From Odiellus spinosus (Eukaryota > Arthropoda > Arachnida > Opiliones > Phalangiidae): 64,000 nt of DNA. Positions within the stretch are counted from its first letter, which is position 1; each line of letters starts with the position of its first letter. The notes beneath the pieces were generated by a model, which was not told the DNA's origin, ran no database searches, and worked only from the letters and a program-made list of their open reading frames with translations. Positions 56,653 to 64,000 of this stretch are shown here, in pieces. Where the stretch lies: assembly GCA_963920705.1 (NCBI GenBank), contig OY987232.1:9178200-9242199 (forward strand). Direction: 5' to 3'. A program made the position numbers and the translations under genes.

Positions 56653-59400
56653 TCACGATTTTCAAATCACGATTTTCAAATCACGATTTTCAAATCACGA
56701 TTTTCAAATCACGATTTTCAAATCACGATTTTCAAATCACGTTTTTCAAATCACGATTTTCAAATCACGATTTTCAAATCACGATTTTCAAATCACGATT
56801 TTCAAATCACGATTTTCAAATCACGATTTTCAAATCACGATTTTCAAATCACGATTTTCAAATCACGATTTTCAAATCACGATTTTCAAATCACGATTTT
56901 CAAATCACGATTTTCAAATCACGATTTTCAAATCACGATTTTCAAATCACGATTTTCAAATCACGATTTTCAAATCACGATTTTCAAATCACGATTTTCA
57001 AATCACGATTTTCAAATCACGTTTTTCAAATCACGTTTTTCAAATCACGTTTCTCAAATCACGTTTTTCAAATCACGATTTTCAAATCACGATTTTCAAA
57101 TCACGTTTTTCAAATCACGTTTTTCAAATCACGTTTTTCAAATCACGGTTTTCAAATCACGGTTTTCAAATCACGATTTTCAAACCACGATTTTCAAACC
57201 ACGATTTTCAAATCACGATTTTCAAATCACGTTTTTCAAATCACGATTTTCAAATCACGATTTTCAAATCACGATTTTCAAATCACGTTTTTCAAATCAC
57301 GATTTTCAAACCACGTTTTTCAAACCACGTTTTTCAAATCACGATTTTCAAATCACGATTTTCAAATCACGATTTTCAAATCACGTTTTTTAAATCATAT
57401 TTTTCAAATCTTGATTTTCAAATCACGATTTTCAAATCACGATTTTCAAATCACGATTTTCAAATCACGATTTTCAAATCACGATTTTCAAATCACGATT
57501 TTCAATTCACGATTTTCAAATCACGATTTTCAAATCACGATTTTCAAATCACGATTTTCAAATCACGATTTTCAGATCACGATTTTCAGATCACGATTTT
57601 CAGATCACGATTTTTAGATCACGATTTTCAGATCACGATTTTCAGATCACGATTTTCAGATCACGATTTTCAAATCACGATTTTCAAATCACGATTTTCA
57701 AATCACGATTTTCAAATCACGATTTTCAAATCACGATTTTCAAATCACGATTTTCAAATCACGATTTTCAAATCACGATTTTCAAATCACGATTTTCAAA
57801 TCACGATTTTCAAATCACGATTTTCAAATCACGATTTTCAAATCACGATTTTCAAATCACGATTTTCAAATCACGATTTTCAAATCACGATTTTCAAATC
57901 ACGATTTTCAAATCACGATTTTCAAATCACGATTTTCAAATCACGATTTTCAAATCACGATTTTCAAATCACGATTTTCAAATCACGATTTTCAAATCAC
58001 GATTTTCAAATCACGATTTTCAAATCACGATTTTCAAATCACGATTTTCAAATCACGATTTTCAAATCACGATTTTCAAATCACGATTTTCAAATCACGA
58101 TTTTCAAATCACGATTTTCAAATCACGATTTTCAAATCACGATTTTCAAATCACGATTTTCAAATCACGATTTTCAAATCACGATTTTCAAATCACGATT
58201 TTCAAATCACGATTTTCAAATCACGATTTTCAAATCACGATTTTCAAATCACGATTTTCAAATCACGATTTTCAAATCACGATTTTCAAATCACGATTTT
58301 CAAATCACGATTTTCAAATCACGATTTTCAAATCACGATTTTCAAATCATGTTTTTCAAATGTTTTTCAAATCATGTTTTTCAAATGTTTTTCAAATCAT
58401 GTTTGTCAAATCCTGTATTTCAAGTCATGTTTTTCAAATGTTTTTCAAATCATGTTTTTCAAATCCTGTTTTTCAAGTCATTTTTTCCAATCATGTGTTT
58501 CAAATCATGTTTCTCAAATCATGTTTTTCAATTCATGTTTGTCAAATCTTTTCAAATCAAGTTTTTCAAATCATGTTTTTCAAATGTTTTTCAAATCATG
58601 TTTTTCAAATCATGTTTTTCAAATTATGTTTTTCAAATCATGTTTCTCAAATCATGTTTTTCAAATCATGTTTCTCAAATCATATTTTTCAAATCATGTT
58701 TTTCATATTGTTTTTCAAATCATTTTTTCATACCATGTTTTTCATATCTTGTTTTTCAAATCATGATTTTCAGACCATGTTTTTCAAATCATGTTTTTCA
58801 AATCATGTATGTCAAATCATGTTTTTAAATCATGTTTTTGAAATCATGTTTTTCAAATCATGTTTTTCAAGTCATGTTTTTAAAATCTTGTATTTCAAAA
58901 CATGTTTTTCAAATCATGTTTTTCAAATCATGTTTTTAAAATCTTGTATTTCAAAACATGTTTTTCAAATCATGTTTTTCAAATCATGTTTTTCTAATCA
59001 TGTTTTTCAAATCATGTATTTCAAATCATGTTTTTCTAATCATGTTTTTCAAATCATGTTTTTCAAATCATGTATTTCAAATCATGTTTTTCTAATCATG
59101 TTTTTCTAATCATGTTTTTCAAATCATGTTTTTCAAATCATGTTTTTCTAATCATGTTTTTCTAATCATGTTTTTCAAATCATGTTTTTCAAATCATGTT
59201 TTTCAAATCATGTTTTTCTAATCATGTTTTTCAAATCATGTTTTTCAAATCATATTTTTCAAATCATGCTTTTCTAATCATGTTTTTCAAATCATGTTTT
59301 TCAAATTACGTTTTTCAAACCATATTTTTGAAATCATATTTTTCAAATCATGCTTTTCAGACCATGTTTTTCAAATCATGTTTTTCAAATTACGTTTTTC
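56653..59400. repeat. Higher-order repeat, copy 3 (partial)
   Basis: CG block to 58346 and TGT block to about 59400. The TG block that should follow is replaced by GA-form units. Confidence 0.9.
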
Positions 59401-60054
59401 AAACCATGTTTTTGAAATCATGATTTTCAGACCATGTTTTTCAGATCATGATTTTCAGATCATGATTTTCAGACCATGTTTTTCAGATCATGATTTTCAG
59501 ACCATGTTTTTCAGATCATGATTTTCAGATCATGATTTTCAGATCATGTTTTTCAGACCATGTTTTTCAGATCATGATTTTCAGATCATGATTTTCAGAC
59601 CATGTTTTTCAGATCATGATTTTCAGATCATGATTTTCAGATCATGATTTTCAGACCATGTTTTTCAGATCATGATTTTCAGATCATGATTTTCAGATCA
59701 TGATTTTCAGACCATGTTTTTCAGATCATGATTTTCAGATCATGATTTTCAGATCATGATTTTCAGATCATGATTTTCAGACCATGTTTTTCAGATCATG
59801 ATTTTCAGATCATGATTTTCAGATCATGATTTTCAGATCATGATTTTCAGATCATGATTTTCAGATCATGATTTTCAGATCATGATTTTCAGATCATGAT
59901 TTTCAGATCATGATTTTCAGATCATGATTTTCAGATCATGATTTTCAGATCATGATTTTCAGATCATGATTTTCAGATCATGATTTTCAGATCATGATTT
60001 TCAGATCATGATTTTCAGATCATGATTTTCAGATCATGATTTTCAGATCATGAT
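59401..60054. repeat. Satellite: GA-form block
   Basis: Units read tcatgattttcaga, at first alternating with accatgtttttcaga. The number of plain units between accatg units rises along the block, then a pure run follows. Confidence 0.88.
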
Positions 60055-60425
60055 TTTCAAATCATGATTTTCAAATCATGATTTTCAGATCATGATTTTC
60101 AAATCATGATTTTCAAATCATGATTTTCAAATCATGATTTTCAAATCATGATTTTCAAATCATGATTTTCAAATCATGATTTTCAAATCATGATTTTCAA
60201 ATCATGATTTTCAAATCATGATTTTCAAATCATGATTTTCAAATCATGATTTTCAAATCATGATTTTCAAATCATGATTTTCAAATCATGATTTTCAAAT
60301 CATGATTTTCAAATCATGATTTTCAAATCATGATTTTCAAATCATGATTTTCAAATCATGATTTTCAAATCATGATTTTCAAATCATGATTTTCAAATCA
60401 TGATTTTCAAATCATGATTTTCAAA
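60055..60425. repeat. Satellite: short TG block
   Basis: About 26 tcatgattttcaaa units, one GA-form unit near its start, then an abrupt change to the TGC form. Confidence 0.9.
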
Positions 60426-63400
60426 TCATGCTTTTCAAATCATGCTTTTCAAATCATGCTTTTCAAATCATGCTTTTCAAATCATGCTTTTCAAATCATG
60501 CTTTTCAAATCATGCTTTTCAAATCATGCTTTTCAAATCATGCTTTTCAAATCATGCTTTTCAAATCATGCTTTTCAAATCATGCTTTTCAAATCATGCT
60601 TTTCAAATCATGCTTTTCAAATCATGCTTTTCAAATCATGCTTTTCAAATCATGCTTTTCAAATCATGCTTTTCAAATCATGCTTTTCAAATCATGCTTT
60701 TCAAATCATGCTTTTCAAATCATGCTTTTCAAATCATGCTTTTCAAATCATGCTTTTCAAATCATGCTTTTCAAATCATGCTTTTCAAATCATGCTTTTC
60801 AAATCATGCTTTTCAAATCATGCTTTTCAAATCATGCTTTTCAAATCATGCTTTTCAAATCATGCTTTTCAAATCATGCTTTTCAAATCATGCTTTTCAA
60901 ATCATGCTTTTCAAATCATGCTTTTCAAATCATGCTTTTCAAATCATGCTTTTCAAATCATGCTTTTCAAATCATGCTTTTCAAATCATGCTTTTCAAAT
61001 CATGCTTTTCAAATCATGCTTTTCAAATCATGCTTTTCAAATCATGCTTTTCAAATCATGCTTTTCAAATCATGCTTTTCAAATCATGCTTTTCAAATCA
61101 TGCTTTTCAAATCATGCTTTTCAAATCATGCTTTTCAAATCATGCTTTTCAAATCATGCTTTTCAAATCATGCTTTTCAAATCATGCTTTTCAAATCATG
61201 CTTTTCAAATCATGCTTTTCAAATCATGCTTTTCAAATCATGCTTTTCAAATCATGCTTTTCAAATCATGCTTTTCAAATCATGCTTTTCAAATCATGCT
61301 TTTCAAATCATGCTTTTCAAATCATGCTTTTCAAATCATGCTTTTCAAATCATGCTTTTCAAATCATGCTTTTCAAATCATGCTTTTCAAATCATGCTTT
61401 TCAAATCATGCTTTTCAAATCATGCTTTTCAAATCATGCTTTTCAAATCATGCTTTTCAAATCATGCTTTTCAAATCATGCTTTTCAAATCATGCTTTTC
61501 AAATCATGCTTTTCAAATCATGCTTTTCAAATCATGCTTTTCAAATCATGCTTTTCAAATCATGCTTTTCAAATCATGCTTTTCAAATCATGCTTTTCAA
61601 ATCATGCTTTTCAAATCATGCTTTTCAAATCATGCTTTTCAAATCATGCTTTTCAAATCATGCTTTTCAAATCATGCTTTTCAAATCATGCTTTTCAAAT
61701 CATGCTTTTCAAATCATGCTTTTCAAATCATGCTTTTCAAATCATGCTTTTCAAATCATGCTTTTCAAATCATGCTTTTCAAATCATGCTTTTCAAATCA
61801 TGCTTTTCAAATCATGCTTTTCAAATCATGCTTTTCAAATCATGCTTTTCAAATCATGCTTTTCAAATCATGCTTTTCAAATCATGCTTTTCAAATCATG
61901 CTTTTCAAATCATGCTTTTCAAATCATGCTTTTCAAATCATGCTTTTCAAATCATGCTTTTCAAATCATGCTTTTCAAATCATGCTTTTCAAATCATGCT
62001 TTTCAAATCATGCTTTTCAAATCATGCTTTTCAAATCATGCTTTTCAAATCATGCTTTTCAAATCATGCTTTTCAAATCATGCTTTTCAAATCATGCTTT
62101 TCAAATCATGCTTTTCAAATCATGCTTTTCAAATCATGCTTTTCAAATCATGCTTTTCAAATCATGCTTTTCAAATCATGCTTTTCAAATCATGCTTTTC
62201 AAATCATGCTTTTCAAATCATGCTTTTCAAATCATGCTTTTCAAATCATGCTTTTCAAATCATGCTTTTCAAATCATGCTTTTCAAATCATGCTTTTCAA
62301 ATCATGCTTTTCAAATCATGCTTTTCAAATCATGCTTTTCAAATCATGCTTTTCAAATCATGCTTTTCAAATCATGCTTTTCAAATCATGCTTTTCAAAT
62401 CATGCTTTTCAAATCATGCTTTTCAAATCATGCTTTTCAAATCATGCTTTTCAAATCATGCTTTTCAAATCATGCTTTTCAAATCATGCTTTTCAAATCA
62501 TGCTTTTCAAATCATGCTTTTCAAATCATGCTTTTCAAATCATGCTTTTCAAATCATGCTTTTCAAATCATGCTTTTCAAATCATGCTTTTCAAATCATG
62601 CTTTTCAAATCATGCTTTTCAAATCATGCTTTTCAAATCATGCTTTTCAAATCATGCTTTTCAAATCATGCTTTTCAAATCATGCTTTTCAAATCATGCT
62701 TTTCAAATCATGCTTTTCAAATCATGCTTTTCAAATCATGCTTTTCAAATCATGCTTTTCAAATCATGCTTTTCAAATCATGCTTTTCAAATCATGCTTT
62801 TCAAATCATGCTTTTCAAATCATGCTTTTCAAATCATGCTTTTCAAATCATGCTTTTCAAATCATGCTTTTCAAATCATGCTTTTCAAATCATGCTTTTC
62901 AAATCATGCTTTTCAAATCATGCTTTTCAAATCATGCTTTTCAAATCATGCTTTTCAAATCATGCTTTTCAAATCATGCTTTTCAAATCATGCTTTTCAA
63001 ATCATGCTTTTCAAATCATGCTTTTCAAATCATGCTTTTCAAATCATGCTTTTCAAATCATGCTTTTCAAATCATGCTTTTCAAATCATGCTTTTCAAAT
63101 CATGCTTTTCAAATCATGCTTTTCAAATCATGCTTTTCAAATCATGCTTTTCAAATCATGCTTTTCAAATCATGCTTTTCAAATCATGCTTTTCAAATCA
63201 TGCTTTTCAAATCATGCTTTTCAAATCATGCTTTTCAAATCATGCTTTTCAAATCATGCTTTTCAAATCATGCTTTTCAAATCATGCTTTTCAAATCATG
63301 CTTTTCAAATCATGCTTTTCAAATCATGCTTTTCAAATCATGCTTTTCAAATCATGCTTTTCAAATCATGCTTTTCAAATCATGCTTTTCAAATCATGCT

Positions 63401-63477
63401 TTTCAAATCATGCTTTTCAAATCATGCTTTTCAAATCATGCTTTTCAAATCATGCTTTTCAAATCATGCTTTTCAAA
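60426..63477. repeat. Satellite: TGC block, 218 units
   Basis: 3052 bp, exactly 218 x 14 of tcatgcttttcaaa with no visible variant. It is the most homogeneous stretch in the window and probably the most recently amplified. The 1192-codon open frame that covers it is a product of the repeat. Confidence 0.95.
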
Positions 63478-64000
63478 TCATGCTTTGCAAATCATGCTTT
63501 GCAAATCATGCTTTGCAAATCATGCTTTGCAAATCATGCTTTGCAAATCATGCTTTGCAAATCATGCTTTGCAAATCATGCTTTGCAAATCATGCTTTGC
63601 AAATCATGCTTTGCAAATCATGCTTTGCAAATCATGCTTTGCAAATCATGCTTTGCAAATCATGCTTTGCAAATCATGCTTTGCAAATCATGCTTTGCAA
63701 ATCATGCTTTGCAAATCATGCTTTGCAAATCATGCTTTGCAAATCATGCTTTGCAAATCATGCTTTGCAAATCATGCTTTGCAAATCATGCTTTGCAAAT
63801 CATGCTTTGCAAATCATGCTTTGCAAATCATGCTTTGCAAATCATGCTTTGCAAATCATGCTTTGCAAATCATGCTTTGCAAATCATGCTTTGCAAATCA
63901 TGCTTTGCAAATCATGCTTTGCAAATCATGCTTTGCAAATCATGCTTTGCAAATCATGCTTTGCAAATCATGCTTTGCAAATCATGCTTTGAAAATCATG
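63478..64000. repeat. Satellite: TGC-G block, at least 36 units
   Basis: 36 identical tcatgctttgcaaa units, then a unit at 63982 with ctttgaaaa. One T-to-G change separates it from the preceding block. It continues past the window. Confidence 0.93.

Larger units (their letters stand above)
29876..64000. repeat. 14-bp satellite array, whole extent
   Basis: More than 34 kb of a 14-bp unit with consensus TTTTCAAATCAYGA, continuing past the window end. Main forms are CG (tcacgattttcaaa), TG (tcatgattttcaaa), TGT (tcatgtttttcaaa), GA (tcatgattttcaga), TGC (tcatgcttttcaaa) and TGC-G (tcatgctttgcaaa). The CG and TGC forms contain no stop codon in any forward phase, and 14 is not a multiple of 3, so all three forward frames stay open for long runs. 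The TG form adds TGA and closes them. No gene is supported anywhere in this interval. Confidence 0.97.

Noticed and set aside
63478-63990. Octamer (ATGCAAAT-like) POU binding sites in ctttgcaaatc
   Set aside because: The match is one base short of the octamer, and in a pure repeat it carries no independent support.
60414-63992. 1192-codon open frame (FKSCFSNHAFQIML repeats), and similar frames such as 53008-55308
   Set aside because: The 14-bp unit has no stop in any forward phase and 14 is not divisible by 3, so every forward frame is open and gives the same 14-residue repeat. No promoter, start context or splice signal is present.
29876-64000. Centromere call for the satellite
   Set aside because: A 14-bp unit is short for known centromeric satellites, and sequence alone cannot show kinetochore chromatin. 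It would need CENP-A ChIP or cytology.

Overview
This is a eukaryotic, almost entirely repetitive window with no intact protein gene that I can defend. The organism is probably an animal. Short TTAGG-like runs (about three units, at roughly 252, 2938, 11154 and 20333) are the kind common in arthropod genomes, but this is weak evidence. Supporting a eukaryote are tRNA genes without an encoded CCA end, Pol III oligo-T terminators, TATA and AATAAA signals, a TTA-flanked MITE, and more than 34 kb of satellite.

Left part, 1-20400. Four head-to-tail super-units share one plan: a lead-in with the TTAGG-like motif, then a tandem array of minus-strand tRNA-Ile(AAT) genes at about 159 bp spacing, then a hairpin-led block (block A), then in one case an AT-rich segment (segment M) that carries a foldback MITE. 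The arrays hold 2, 27 and 32 tRNA genes, and the fourth super-unit has lost its array. Block A has a short form (7302-8646, 16325-17609) and a long form (641-2885, 17610-20277). The long form contains a decayed, apparently two-exon gene with a TATA box, splice-like signals and AATAAA.

Middle, 20403-29880. Segment M recurs as two inverted arms (20403-22290 and 23663-25485) around nine plus-strand tRNA-Ile genes. A further plus-strand array of 28 follows. The right side looks like an inverted duplicate of left-side material, so tRNA transcription diverges from about 20 kb. I count 98 tRNA-Ile units in total: 95 complete or nearly so, and three truncated or deleted.

Right part, 29876-64000. This is a 14-bp satellite with consensus TTTTCAAATCAYGA. 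The TG form contains a perfect 12-bp palindrome (AAATCATGATTT); the CG form breaks it at the central pair. Variants lie in long homogeneous blocks. From 49.2 kb they build a higher-order repeat of about 3.6-3.8 kb, and the end is 218 identical copies of one variant followed by 36 of another. The very long forward reading frames here are products of the repeat sequence.

Working view (inference): a tandemly amplified tRNA-Ile locus bordering a large satellite domain, both shaped by unequal exchange and inversion. The tRNA array could act as a Pol III/TFIIIC boundary to heterochromatin, but nothing here proves that.
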